NCBI GenBank assembly: GCA_964581905.1
Contig: CAZOQJ010000032.1
Location: 1-20,832 of the forward strand
Reading direction: 5' to 3'
From: CAZBWE01 sp964581905
GTDB taxonomy: Bacteria > Planctomycetota > Phycisphaerae > Sedimentisphaerales > Anaerobacaceae
Length of the DNA: 20,832 bases
This document shows positions 1-7,208 of the stretch, piece after piece. A program made the translations under genes and the position numbers. How positions within the stretch are numbered: position 1 is the stretch's first letter; each line of letters begins with the position of its first letter. A model generated the notes under the pieces. The model was not told the origin of the DNA and ran no database searches. It was given only the letters and a program-made list of their open reading frames with translations.

Positions 1-264
1 TTGCAGCTTAACTGGTATGACAGCACGGAGGAATTTGAGCAGCTATTGGAAGCTGTGCGCCTCAAAACAGAATCCGACTTGTCGGACAAGTCCGAAATGA
101 CCGAGCAGCGGCTGCAGCCGCTGGTGGATGAGCTGATTGAAGAGGTTGGAGCGTTCCCGGATAAGAGCATTATATCCGCTTACGAGGCCGAACCTGCTCT
201 GAATAAGCTGCCGGACTACATGGTGGCCCTCGCAATTGAAAAAACCATCGGTCAACAAAAATAG
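1..264 (+). CDS. Unrecognised protein, C-terminal part (5' end outside window)
   Basis: The reading frame is open from the first base of the window and stops with TAG at 262-264, leaving 87 residues. The first codon is TTG with no upstream sequence visible, so this is most likely the tail of a longer gene and not a complete one. The segment is acidic, leucine/glutamate-rich and looks helical; there is no membrane segment, signal or motif that I recognise. It is convergent with the tldE gene that ends at 842. A 17-base palindrome lies inside the coding region at 76-92. No function can be assigned. Confidence reflects coding status only. Confidence 0.55.
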   Translation: MQLNWYDSTEEFEQLLEAVRLKTESDLSDKSEMTEQRLQPLVDELIEEVGAFPDKSIISAYEAEPALNKLPDYMVALAIEKTIGQQK

Positions 265-356
265 TTTTTTATCAGCATATTATCCAAAAGTACCGCCATA
301 CTTATGCTGCTTGGCCCGATTGCATTGCTTGTGATGAAAAATAAATCTAAAAAGAA

Positions 357-439
357 ACCCCTGCGATGCCATGAACAGGATATTCCTTTATCTTATCTGA
401 TTATGTGTCTGAAATACCTGCCTTCAGCCTCACAGGGGT
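357..439 (-). ncRNA. Candidate structured small RNA (unknown family)
   Basis: Read on the minus strand, the region is closed by a perfect 7-base inverted repeat (ACCCCTG at the 5' end, CAGGGGT at the 3' end). Inside it, TGAA/TTCA and CAGG..TATT / AATA..CCTG arms can pair further, giving one long interrupted hairpin of about 83 bases. The closing stem is followed directly by a T-rich run (TTTCTTTTTAG), as in an intrinsic terminator. A weak promoter-like pair (TTGAAA, 17 bases, TGTTGT) sits just upstream on the same strand. It does not match 6S, SRP or tmRNA features as I know them. This could be chance pairing in an AT-rich gap. Confidence 0.25.
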
Positions 440-780
440 AATCTACAACACAATGTTATTTTCCGCTTTTCAATTTCCTTTCTGCTAATTTTTGTTTATT
501 TTTCTAATCCTTTTTTATTACATTTTCTCACTCTCTAATATTTTGCATCGGCAGAGTACACTGTTCTCCTTTAGCTTTTCTGGACGTCACCATCATCAGG
601 AAAAAACGCTTCCTTAAATCAGGCAAAAACGCCAAAAAATTGAAAACTTCTTATCTTTACCCCCCTATCCCCAAACTCCAAGCTAAGAGTTAAAATGCCT
701 TGCCCGAAACTAGGCAATTTGCCCTGCTTAAACCCGATAATGAGAAGGATAAGTGCTCAAAAATTTTTTCTAAACAAGCC

Positions 781-807
781 AAAAAAACTAAAAATTTTAG
801 TTTTTTT
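781..807. terminator. AT-rich palindrome, possible bidirectional terminator
   Basis: The sequence is A7-C-T-A5-T4-A-G-T7, a near-perfect 27-base palindrome with a T7 run on either strand. It lies 35 bases beyond the tldE stop codon, in the place expected for a transcription stop. The stem has only two GC pairs, so it would be a weak terminator by hairpin stability; the U-run would carry most of the effect. Confidence 0.4.
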
Positions 808-841
808 ATAAAACCAAAGGATTTCTGACTCAAAAATAATT

Positions 842-2164
842 TTAAACGCCCGCTACAACAATATCCGTAAAAACAAGACTCGGAGTTCGCTGCGAAGAAT
901 ATATCCATGGGTCACTGGCAACTTCGGAGAGCTTGTGCCAAAATTCGAGATGATTTCCGGCAACGTTCATCTCCGCAACTGCCTGAACAGGTTTACCCTT
1001 GTCAAAAAGTTTTCCAGTAATGCCAATCGATGCATCTCCCGTAGTCGAATTGGAGTTACCACCAATAAATCCTGTGATGAGAATACCTCTGCCAAGGTCC
1101 TCCATTATCTCTTTGACCGACCTTTTGCCCGGGGGGATAATCAGATTCGAATCTCCAGCTGTTGTCGGCTCACAGCCGAGCTTCCTGCTGTAGTACCAAT
1201 CAATGTAGAATTCTTTTAGCACGCCTGACTCAATCATAACCCTCTTTTTCGCAGCGAATCCGTCACCATCAAATAATTTACTGCCCAGTCCGCCCACGAC
1301 CAAAGGGTCATCAATGAGTGTAAGATGCTCGCTTGCAATTTTCCGGCCTTTCTTATCCGTGAGAAAAGACTGCTTCTGCTGTATGTTCCTGCCGTTCATA
1401 GCGGCAAGAAGACCTCTGAGAAATCTTGGAACGTTTCGATTCTCTATTATGACAGGCAGCGTCTGGGTCTCGATTTTTTTTGAACCAAGCAAATCAAGCG
1501 CACGCTGTGCTGCAACTTCACCAATTTCTTTTTCTGAAGGCAAGCCGTCTCTGCTGACGGAGCCTACAAAGTGATAGCCGGTTGGTCGGCGGTCTCCCTC
1601 GTCTTGTACTGTCACCATCGCTCCAGCCCAATACACTGTTGACTCGTGGCAGCCTTCAAATCCATTACTACTCAACTCTACAGATTCCACATGCTCGTCA
1701 TACTCGCTTGCAGTCACAGATATTACTTTCTCTGAACCTTTGGTAAGGCTTGACTGCTCGATGGCCTTTACCATTGCATGTCGCTTTTCAGGTGAAAACC
1801 GCTTATGCCCGGGGTCAACAATTTGCAGGTCTACCTTCGGTCTGCCTTTATAGTACTTTGGGTCGGGCAGAGAGCGATATGGGTCTCCAGCCAACAGTTT
1901 TGTTGCAGCAACAGCATTTGAGATAAAGTCCTTCAAAGTTTCTTTACGCAAATCTGAGGTACTTTGACTCGTATATCGACGATTGACGAAAAGCTCGATA
2001 GTAAGACTTCTCTCGGATGCTTCTTTTACGCTTTCCGGCTTACGCTCGCGATAGCTTATTTCTACAAACCGGGTCCTCTGTATTCTTACCCGACATTCGT
2101 CTGCACCAGCGGACGTTGCGGTCTTTAGTGACCAGGCAGCTAAATCGTATAATTCTTTGCTCAT
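842..2164 (-). CDS. TldE/PmbA-like metalloprotease-family subunit
   Basis: This 440-residue protein belongs to the TldD/PmbA (peptidase U62) family. In characterised members TldD and TldE form a heterodimeric protease that trims unfolded peptides and modified peptides such as microcin B17, and TldE is the partner that lacks the metal site. The HExxxH motif is indeed absent here. Family features visible include the C-terminal block around GGNSNSTTGDASIGITG followed by the EMNVAGNH segment, the counterpart of the PmbA S-G-N-..-G-..-AGN region. There is no signal peptide. The ATG at 2164 has AAGGGG eight bases upstream, and the gene starts 16 bases after tldD stops, so the two are surely cotranscribed. 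Length is normal for PmbA (about 450). Family assignment is firm; substrate unknown. Confidence 0.9.
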   Translation of the reverse strand: MSKELYDLAAWSLKTATSAGADECRVRIQRTRFVEISYRERKPESVKEASERSLTIELFVNRRYTSQSTSDLRKETLKDFISNAVAATKLLAGDPYRSLPDPKYYKGRPKVDLQIVDPGHKRFSPEKRHAMVKAIEQSSLTKGSEKVISVTASEYDEHVESVELSSNGFEGCHESTVYWAGAMVTVQDEGDRRPTGYHFVGSVSRDGLPSEKEIGEVAAQRALDLLGSKKIETQTLPVIIENRNVPRFLRGLLAAMNGRNIQQKQSFLTDKKGRKIASEHLTLIDDPLVVGGLGSKLFDGDGFAAKKRVMIESGVLKEFYIDWYYSRKLGCEPTTAGDSNLIIPPGKRSVKEIMEDLGRGILITGFIGGNSNSTTGDASIGITGKLFDKGKPVQAVAEMNVAGNHLEFWHKLSEVASDPWIYSSQRTPSLVFTDIVVAGV

Positions 2165-2180
2165 ATTGATAGCCCCTTAC

Positions 2181-3713
2181 CTACGCTTTCACACCTCCAA
2201 CAGTCATCGATTTGACCAAAGTAGTAGGCAGCCCGAAACCTACAGGGACCCTTTGCCCATCTTTCCCGCATATCGAAGCTCCCGTTTGGGCCATTCCAAG
2301 GTCATTTGCAACCATGGTGACATTCTGTAAGACCTTGGGGCCATTTCCCATAATATTTATATCTTTGACAGGTGCCGTTAGCTTACCATCTTCAATTATC
2401 TTTCCCTGTGATACATAAAATGCGAAGTCACCTTCGCCAATTTTCACCTGTCCATTACTTATATCCTGCACATAGATACCTTTTTTCACACTCTTAATAA
2501 CATCCTCAGGACTTGCTTGCCCTGCTAACATATATGTGTTTCTCATTCGCGGTAGAACGTAATGCTCATAGCTCTGGCGTCGCCCATTGCCCGTTGGCTT
2601 GACCTTGTAATAATTAGCAGATATCTTATCATGCATGTAGCTGCGAAGAATTCCATTCCTCACCAGTACGGTTCTTTGGCCAAGAGTACCTTCATCATCT
2701 ACGTTGATTGAACCTAAGAGCTGAGGATTGGTTCCATCATCAATAATGGAGACAAATGGCTCGGCAACTTTCCTGCCGAGCATAGTGGCGTAAGTGGAAA
2801 TCCCTTTTCTGTTGAAGTCAGCCTCCATTCCGTGCCCAATTGCTTCGTGGAGAAGAACTCCTGTCAATCCCGGTCCTAGAACTACAGGCATTTGGCCTGC
2901 CGGTGGTTGAACGGCATCAAAAAGTATCATAGCATTACTGACAGCTTTCTGTGCCAAAGAACCAGCTATCTCAAAAGTATAATATGAAAAATCTCGGCGA
3001 CCGCCTATTTCCTGCCAAGCCTTCTCTCGCCTTCCATCCTTTTCCGCTACAACAAGAGCAAAAAGATAATTCTTGGGAATTAGGTCGTTGGCCTTTACAC
3101 CTTCGCTTGTAACTACAAGGATTCGCTTCTGCTGGTCATGAAAACCCGCGTTTACCTTGATAACCAGAGGAGAAAGCTTGAAACACTTGTCGTTTATAGA
3201 TTGGACAAGGGGAAGCTTGGATTCAAGGGGAATGGAAGTTAAGAGTCGTTCAAGCGGGTAGTAATTATCAGTCTTTAGCCTTACAAATTGCCCCGCAGGT
3301 TTGCTTGCGCTTGAATCAGCGATAGTGGCGGCAGTTGACGCAGCAGCCAACATGGATTCCTCAGTCAACTCCTGTGTGAATCCATACCCAACCTGGTCTG
3401 CTTTTACAGTTCGAATACCCACACCCAAAGCAATATTGCTGTAAGCCCGATTTACCTTTCCATCCTCAAGAGCTACCCAATTGCTCACCGTATGCTCAAA
3501 ATACAAATCAGCAAAATCCCCTCCCCTACTTAGAGCCTTTGCCAGTACCCTCCAGCACAGACTGTCTGATACCCCAAATTCAGACTCAAAATACTCTTTC
3601 CGCTCCGCTTTGGCGATACTCAGCCAACCTGAAGACATAAAGGGAATAATAGTTGCTGAAGAAGCAGCCCCGGCAGCCTGCTTGAGAAAGGAACGTCTTG
3701 TTATCTGACTCAT
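2181..3713 (-). CDS. tldD: TldD-like metalloprotease with Tat signal
   Basis: This 510-residue protein is the catalytic TldD-type member of the pair. The metal-binding HExxxH motif is at residues 289-294 (HEAIGH), and the C-terminal ASICGKDGQ block supplies the family's cysteine at residue 482, followed by the conserved PVGFG..T..TVGG tail. The N-terminus is a twin-arginine export signal: TRRSFLK at residues 5-11, then an alanine-rich stretch to about residue 36. Classical TldD is a cytoplasmic protein of about 480 residues with no such signal, so export is the odd feature, and the partner encoded next door has none. The ATG at 3713 has GGAGG seven bases upstream. It is the first gene of a two-gene unit with tldE. 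Family certain; export inferred from the motif. Confidence 0.93.
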   Translation of the reverse strand: MSQITRRSFLKQAAGAASSATIIPFMSSGWLSIAKAERKEYFESEFGVSDSLCWRVLAKALSRGGDFADLYFEHTVSNWVALEDGKVNRAYSNIALGVGIRTVKADQVGYGFTQELTEESMLAAASTAATIADSSASKPAGQFVRLKTDNYYPLERLLTSIPLESKLPLVQSINDKCFKLSPLVIKVNAGFHDQQKRILVVTSEGVKANDLIPKNYLFALVVAEKDGRREKAWQEIGGRRDFSYYTFEIAGSLAQKAVSNAMILFDAVQPPAGQMPVVLGPGLTGVLLHEAIGHGMEADFNRKGISTYATMLGRKVAEPFVSIIDDGTNPQLLGSINVDDEGTLGQRTVLVRNGILRSYMHDKISANYYKVKPTGNGRRQSYEHYVLPRMRNTYMLAGQASPEDVIKSVKKGIYVQDISNGQVKIGEGDFAFYVSQGKIIEDGKLTAPVKDINIMGNGPKVLQNVTMVANDLGMAQTGASICGKDGQRVPVGFGLPTTLVKSMTVGGVKA

Positions 3714-3781
3714 ACAACCTCCAAGGATTACAAATTTCCCATTATCGACAGCACAATCTAAACTCTATTTTTTGAGAAGCT

Positions 3782-3787
3782 ATTATA
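3782..3787 (-). promoter_or_regulatory. Possible -10 element for tldD-tldE
   Basis: The minus strand reads TATAAT here, which would place transcription start near 3775 and give a leader of about 60 bases before tldD. No good -35 hexamer lies 16-18 bases upstream; a TTGACG occurs but 30 bases away. This is a perfect -10 with weak support otherwise. Confidence 0.4.
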
Positions 3788-3873
3788 GGGCAGATGAGAC
3801 ATAAATGAAAAGAGAAACGTCAAGGAATCAGCAGGAGTCTTGACGCACCGCATGTTTTTAAGCATTTTACCCC

Positions 3874-3906
3874 AAATAAAAACCCCGTAAGTGCTTAACC
3901 TACGGG
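3874..3906 (-). terminator. Intrinsic terminator of tRNA-Asp
   Basis: On the minus strand a CCCGTA/TACGGG stem (arms 3901-3906 and 3884-3889) with an 11-base loop is followed by GTTTTTATTT. It starts about 11 bases after the tRNA 3' end, matching a Rho-independent stop for that transcript. Confidence 0.75.
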
Positions 3907-3917
3907 ATATTACCTAA

Positions 3918-3991
3918 CGAGGCCGATGAGACTCGAACTCACAACCTTCGGATCGACAGTCCGACGCTCTAACCAATTGAGCTACGGCCCC
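3918..3991 (-). tRNA. tRNA-Asp (anticodon GTC)
   Basis: The 74-base minus-strand sequence folds as a tRNA. The acceptor is GGGGCCG paired with CGGCCTC (one G-T wobble at the second pair), followed by discriminator G. The D arm is GCTC..GAGC, the anticodon stem TCGGA/TCCGA encloses CTGTCGA with anticodon GTC, and the T arm holds the standard GTTCGAGTC segment. The G discriminator fits aspartate identity. The 3' CCA is not encoded. It is a lone tRNA with its own promoter and terminator. Confidence 0.97.
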
Positions 3992-4036
3992 TAATCTAAA
4001 TAAATAATATCGTGTGAAGGCCCTTTTGCAAAATGC

Positions 4037-4066
4037 ATTATACCAGCCAACCATCTTTTGTGTCAA
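4037..4066 (-). promoter_or_regulatory. Consensus sigma-70 promoter for tRNA-Asp
   Basis: The minus strand carries TTGACA (4061-4066), an 18-base spacer, and TATAAT (4037-4042), both perfect consensus hexamers, with TGG just before the -10 as an extended element. Predicted start is near 4030, about 38 bases before the tRNA. The strength fits a stable-RNA gene. Confidence 0.85.
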
Positions 4067-4187
4067 TCGCTTTTATATGAAACAGATAATCCAAAATTCA
4101 AAAATCCTCTATGCTATTTATTGTTAAGTACAAAATGACAGGAATGGCTCTGCCTCTACAGACCCATATAGCCCTTATATGTAACAA

Positions 4188-4640
4188 CTATTTTCTCGTA
4201 AACCGTGAACGTCTGAGAACCGGTTGTGACTTTCTACCCTCTTTGTGGTTCTCCTGGAGAACCTTCATTGCTTTTTTTACGTCGGCTACTTTTAATACAC
4301 CGGTTGTTCGGCCACCCTTAGCACCGGCAGTACAATATGCATACGAAATATTTATGTGGTTCTTAGCCAGTTTCTCCGCCACCGTTGCAAGTGCTCCAGC
4401 CTTGTTGTCCAGATTCACACACATAACTTCCGTCTCATTGTAGCGCATATTGAGTTTAGACAGCGCCTCTTTTGCCCCTTTCGGTGCAGCAAAAACTACC
4501 CGCAGAACTCCATGCTCCACAGAATCCATCATTGTCATCGCTATAATATTAATCTTAGCCCGTGCAAATTCACCAAGTACCCGTGCCAACACCCCCGGCT
4601 TATTGACCATAAAAATCGAAAATTGTATCGCAATATACAT
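4188..4640 (-). CDS. Double ACT-domain protein
   Basis: The protein is made almost wholly of two ACT domains: residues about 3-68 (with NKPGVLARVLGEFARAKINI) and about 72-127 (with DNKAGALATVAEKLAKNHINI), followed by a basic tail rich in arginine and lysine. ACT domains bind amino acids and usually regulate an enzyme; no enzyme domain is attached, so this is probably a small ligand sensor, as in the stand-alone ACT proteins of many bacteria. I place the start at the ATG at 4640 (150 residues): it has GAGAGG eight bases upstream and begins directly at the first ACT strand. A GTG at 4694 would add 18 residues without a good ribosome site. It lies 72 bases downstream of the STAS gene on the same strand and may share its promoter. 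Specific ligand unknown. Confidence 0.85.
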   Translation of the reverse strand: MYIAIQFSIFMVNKPGVLARVLGEFARAKINIIAMTMMDSVEHGVLRVVFAAPKGAKEALSKLNMRYNETEVMCVNLDNKAGALATVAEKLAKNHINISYAYCTAGAKGGRTTGVLKVADVKKAMKVLQENHKEGRKSQPVLRRSRFTRK

Positions 4641-4712
4641 AACTTCGGCCTCTCTAATCAAACGCATTGCCGCGAAGCAGCAATAACATCTCACCTAAAG
4701 TTATAGTGACGG

Positions 4713-5075
4713 TTAATCTACACTCATTGCCTCGAGGGCACTTTGCTTATCCGGGAAAAATCTAAAAACCTTATCAAGATTGGTTATTTTGAAGACCCTG
4801 TGCAATTGTGGATTTATCTTACTAATCGTGACTTCACCGTTATGCGGCTGGAGTCTAGACCGGGTCTCCAAAAGCAGCCCCAACATCAGAGATGAGAAAA
4901 ACTTCACTTCTCCAAAGTCAAATATTATTCTGTTTGGATGATTGTTATCAATAAATTCCTTTATCCGTTTGGAAACGGCCGCTATCTGTTCCGTATTACT
5001 TATAGTGGCGCTCTTGAAAGACACTACCGCAGTGTTCTCCTCACTGGTTATTTCCATGTCAACTTTTTCGTCCAT
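4713..5075 (-). CDS. STAS-domain protein, anti-sigma-factor-antagonist type
   Basis: This 120-residue protein matches the STAS fold over its whole length: an N-terminal strand pair, the central strand RIIFDFGEVKFFSS leading into the LMLGLLLE helix, then strand VTISKI and helix PQLHRVFKIT. In family members such as SpoIIAA and RsbV the protein binds a kinase and is switched by phosphorylation of a serine after a D-S-S or similar motif. Here serines are present at residues 61-62, but the residue before them is Phe where Asp is usual, and Leu replaces the following Gly, so the switch site is atypical. The start is the ATG at 5075, with AAGGA eight bases before it; an upstream ATG at 5117 would sit at the predicted transcription start. 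No kinase or phosphatase partner is nearby. Confidence 0.82.
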   Translation of the reverse strand: MDEKVDMEITSEENTAVVSFKSATISNTEQIAAVSKRIKEFIDNNHPNRIIFDFGEVKFFSSLMLGLLLETRSRLQPHNGEVTISKINPQLHRVFKITNLDKVFRFFPDKQSALEAMSVD

Positions 5076-5125
5076 ATAGCTTGTCCTTCTTTCCATAACC
5101 AAAATACAAAACTCCATCTAATTAA

Positions 5126-5154
5126 ATTATCCCAAGTTTTATCGCCACAGTCAA
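5126..5154 (-). promoter_or_regulatory. Sigma-70 promoter for the STAS/ACT genes
   Basis: The minus strand reads TTGACT (5149-5154), a 17-base spacer, and GATAAT (5126-5131), with TG one base before the -10. Predicted start is about 5119, giving a 44-base leader to the ATG at 5075. It separates the STAS/ACT pair from the transporter genes that end at 5198. Confidence 0.7.
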
Positions 5155-5197
5155 GTTTTTTGCCCATTTTTACTTTTTACCTGTTAAACCCCACTTT

Positions 5198-6178
5198 TCA
5201 GCATTTCCAGCAGGCAATAAAATGTCCGGCATAACTACTGCTTTGCTTCAATTCCGGCATTTGCCTTAGACAATCGGCCTGGCGGCAAGGGCATCGTGAG
5301 TGGAACGGGCAGCCGGTCGGTGGATTCAAGGCACTCGGTACTTCACCACCAAGAATGGTCCTGCGACCACGCAGTGACTGCTCAGTCTGCGGAATTGCCG
5401 AGATAAGCGCACGTGTATAAGGATGCAAAGGATTTTGATACAACTGTTGTGCCGTAGCTCTCTCTACAATCTTCCCCATATACATAACCGCCACGATATC
5501 ACAAAAAAACTTTACCACAGCCAAATCGTGTGCGATAAATAAATAGGTCAGCCCAAATTCCTGCTGCAAATCCTTCAATAGATTCAAAATTTGCGATTGA
5601 ACTGAAACATCGAGGGCACTAACCGGCTCATCACAAATAACCAGTTCCGGCTCCAGCGATAGCGCTCTTGCTACTCCAATTCGCTGCCTCTGTCCACCTG
5701 AAAACTCATGCGGGTAACGGTTGATGTGCTCCGGTGCCAGCCCAACCTTTGAAAGCAGTATCGCTATCCGCTCGGTCAGTTCACTGCCGGTTATACCTCT
5801 ATGAATCCTCAACGGCTCACCAATGGCATTGCCAACGGTCATTCTCGGATTTAATGAACCGTAAGGGTCCTGGAAGATAAGACTAATCTGTCTGCGAAGC
5901 TTCCGCAGCGCGGCCTTTTCGGCAGACAAAACCTCCACCTGGTCAAAGAAAATCTTTCCCGCCGTTGCCGGTACCAGCCGTATTATGCTATGGGCGACGG
6001 TCGTCTTGCCACAGCCGCTCTCGCCAACAAGACCCAGCGTCTGGCCTTTCTTTATTTCGAAGCTTACGCCATCAACCGCTTTGACATAGCCAACAGTTTT
6101 ACGCAGCAGACCTTTCTTTATAGAAAAATAGGTCTTTAAGTCATCGACTTTCAGCAGATATCCGTTCGTGTTTACCAT
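5198..6178 (-). CDS. oppF: Oligopeptide ABC transporter ATP-binding protein, OppF/DppF type
   Basis: One of two ATPases that drive peptide import at the inner face of the membrane. The 326-residue protein has Walker A GESGCGKT (52-59), Q-loop FQDPYGSLNP (about 102-111), signature FSGGQRQR (159-166), Walker B ICDEP (181-185) and switch histidine 217. The C-terminal oligopeptide-transporter extension begins at HPYTRALI and carries cysteines 290, 296, 298, 303 and 323; related peptide importers are reported to hold an iron-sulfur cluster there. The open frame extends to 6382, but that part overlaps oppD out of frame, so I start at the ATG at 6178, ten bases after the oppD stop and at the usual family N-terminus. 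Ribosome site is weak, suggesting translational coupling. Last gene of the unit. Confidence 0.93.
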   Translation of the reverse strand: MVNTNGYLLKVDDLKTYFSIKKGLLRKTVGYVKAVDGVSFEIKKGQTLGLVGESGCGKTTVAHSIIRLVPATAGKIFFDQVEVLSAEKAALRKLRRQISLIFQDPYGSLNPRMTVGNAIGEPLRIHRGITGSELTERIAILLSKVGLAPEHINRYPHEFSGGQRQRIGVARALSLEPELVICDEPVSALDVSVQSQILNLLKDLQQEFGLTYLFIAHDLAVVKFFCDIVAVMYMGKIVERATAQQLYQNPLHPYTRALISAIPQTEQSLRGRRTILGGEVPSALNPPTGCPFHSRCPCRQADCLRQMPELKQSSSYAGHFIACWKC

Positions 6179-6188
6179 ATATATCTTT

Positions 6189-7181
6189 CTACTGCGTATA
6201 ACCCGGCGCATACCAGCAGGCGACCGAGCGGCCCGGCTGAACCTCCTTAAGCTCTGGTTCGGCAGTCTGACACCGCTTGTCTCCGCAACCTGTCGGGCAG
6301 CGAGGATGAAATTTACAACCCGATGGGAAGTGTAACGGGTCCGGTACGTTACCTGAAATGGTATGCAGGCGTTTTCCTTCAAAGCCCAACCGCAGCAACG
6401 ATTTCAAAAGCCCCTGCGTATAAGGGTGCAAGGGTTCTGCAAAAAGCCGCTGTGCATCTGCAACTTCAACTATTCTCGATGCGTACATCACCGCAACATC
6501 CTCAGCCCGCTCTGCAACGATGCCTAAATCATGGGTTATCAGCAAAATACTCATTCCCTTCTGCTTCTGCAATTCATCCAACAAATCCAGTATCTGTGCC
6601 TGAATCGTTACATCGAGAGCGGTCGTTGGCTCGTCAACTATCAATAATGTCGGTTGGCAACTTACGGCCATTGCTATCATAACCCGCTGCTGCATACCTC
6701 CTGACATTTGATGAGGATATTCGACAGCCCGTTGTGCCGCATCAGCGATACCAACGGCCTGTAATATATCGACCGCATCCGCCCACGCCTCGCTGAAGCT
6801 TTTTTTCTGATGGAGCATTATGGCCTCTACTATCTGGTTGCCTATAGTATAAACCGGATTGAGACTGGTCATCGGTTCCTGAAAAACCATAGCTATTTCA
6901 TTGCCGCGGACCTGTCGCATTTGTTTTTCGCTGAGCGATAATAAGTTTTTTTGCTCAAAGGTAATTTCGCCACTAATGATTTTACCCTGTGGCGTTGGAA
7001 CCAACTGCATAATTGACAGTGCTGTAACGCTCTTACCACATCCACTTTCACCAACGAGCGCAAAAGTTTTGCCCTTCTTTATCGAAAATCCCACATCCTG
7101 CACCGCCTTTATAACACCCTTTTCAGAAAAGAAGTGTGTCGAAAGGCCTTTTACCGACAATAATGTGCCATCGTTTGCCAT
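6189..7181 (-). CDS. oppD: Oligopeptide ABC transporter ATP-binding protein, OppD/DppD type
   Basis: This 330-residue ATPase pairs with the OppF-type subunit encoded immediately downstream. It shows Walker A GESGCGKS (44-51), Q-loop FQEPMTSLNP (100-109), signature MSGGMQQR (159-166), Walker B IVDEP (181-185) and switch histidine 217. The C-terminal oligopeptide extension starts at HPYTQGLL and has the usual cysteine cluster (289, 295, 299, 304, 322). Length is typical of OppD. It starts 27 bases after oppC ends and has no strong Shine-Dalgarno. In Yej-type importers the two ATPase halves are fused in one chain (YejF); here they are separate, as in Opp/Dpp systems. Confidence 0.93.
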   Translation of the reverse strand: MANDGTLLSVKGLSTHFFSEKGVIKAVQDVGFSIKKGKTFALVGESGCGKSVTALSIMQLVPTPQGKIISGEITFEQKNLLSLSEKQMRQVRGNEIAMVFQEPMTSLNPVYTIGNQIVEAIMLHQKKSFSEAWADAVDILQAVGIADAAQRAVEYPHQMSGGMQQRVMIAMAVSCQPTLLIVDEPTTALDVTIQAQILDLLDELQKQKGMSILLITHDLGIVAERAEDVAVMYASRIVEVADAQRLFAEPLHPYTQGLLKSLLRLGFEGKRLHTISGNVPDPLHFPSGCKFHPRCPTGCGDKRCQTAEPELKEVQPGRSVACWYAPGYTQ

Positions 7182-7208
7182 ATTGCTTCAACAAATACGC
7201 TTTACGTC

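Larger units (their letters stand above)
265..841. other. 577-base intergenic region between convergent genes
   Basis: This stretch contains no convincing gene on either strand and is AT-rich with long pyrimidine runs at 480-540. It contains two structures listed separately: a possible folded RNA at 357-439 and an AT palindrome at 781-807. Otherwise I see nothing I can name. Both flanking genes end here, so the gap should hold transcription stop signals and not gene promoters, which makes its length somewhat surprising. Confidence 0.6.

Noticed and set aside
4641..4694. GTG start at 4694 for the double-ACT protein
   Set aside because: It adds 18 residues unlike an ACT domain and lacks a good ribosome site, while the ATG at 4640 has one.
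6179..6382. 68-residue N-terminal extension of the OppF-type frame
   Set aside because: It overlaps the coding end of oppD in another frame, and the family N-terminus begins at the ATG at 6178.
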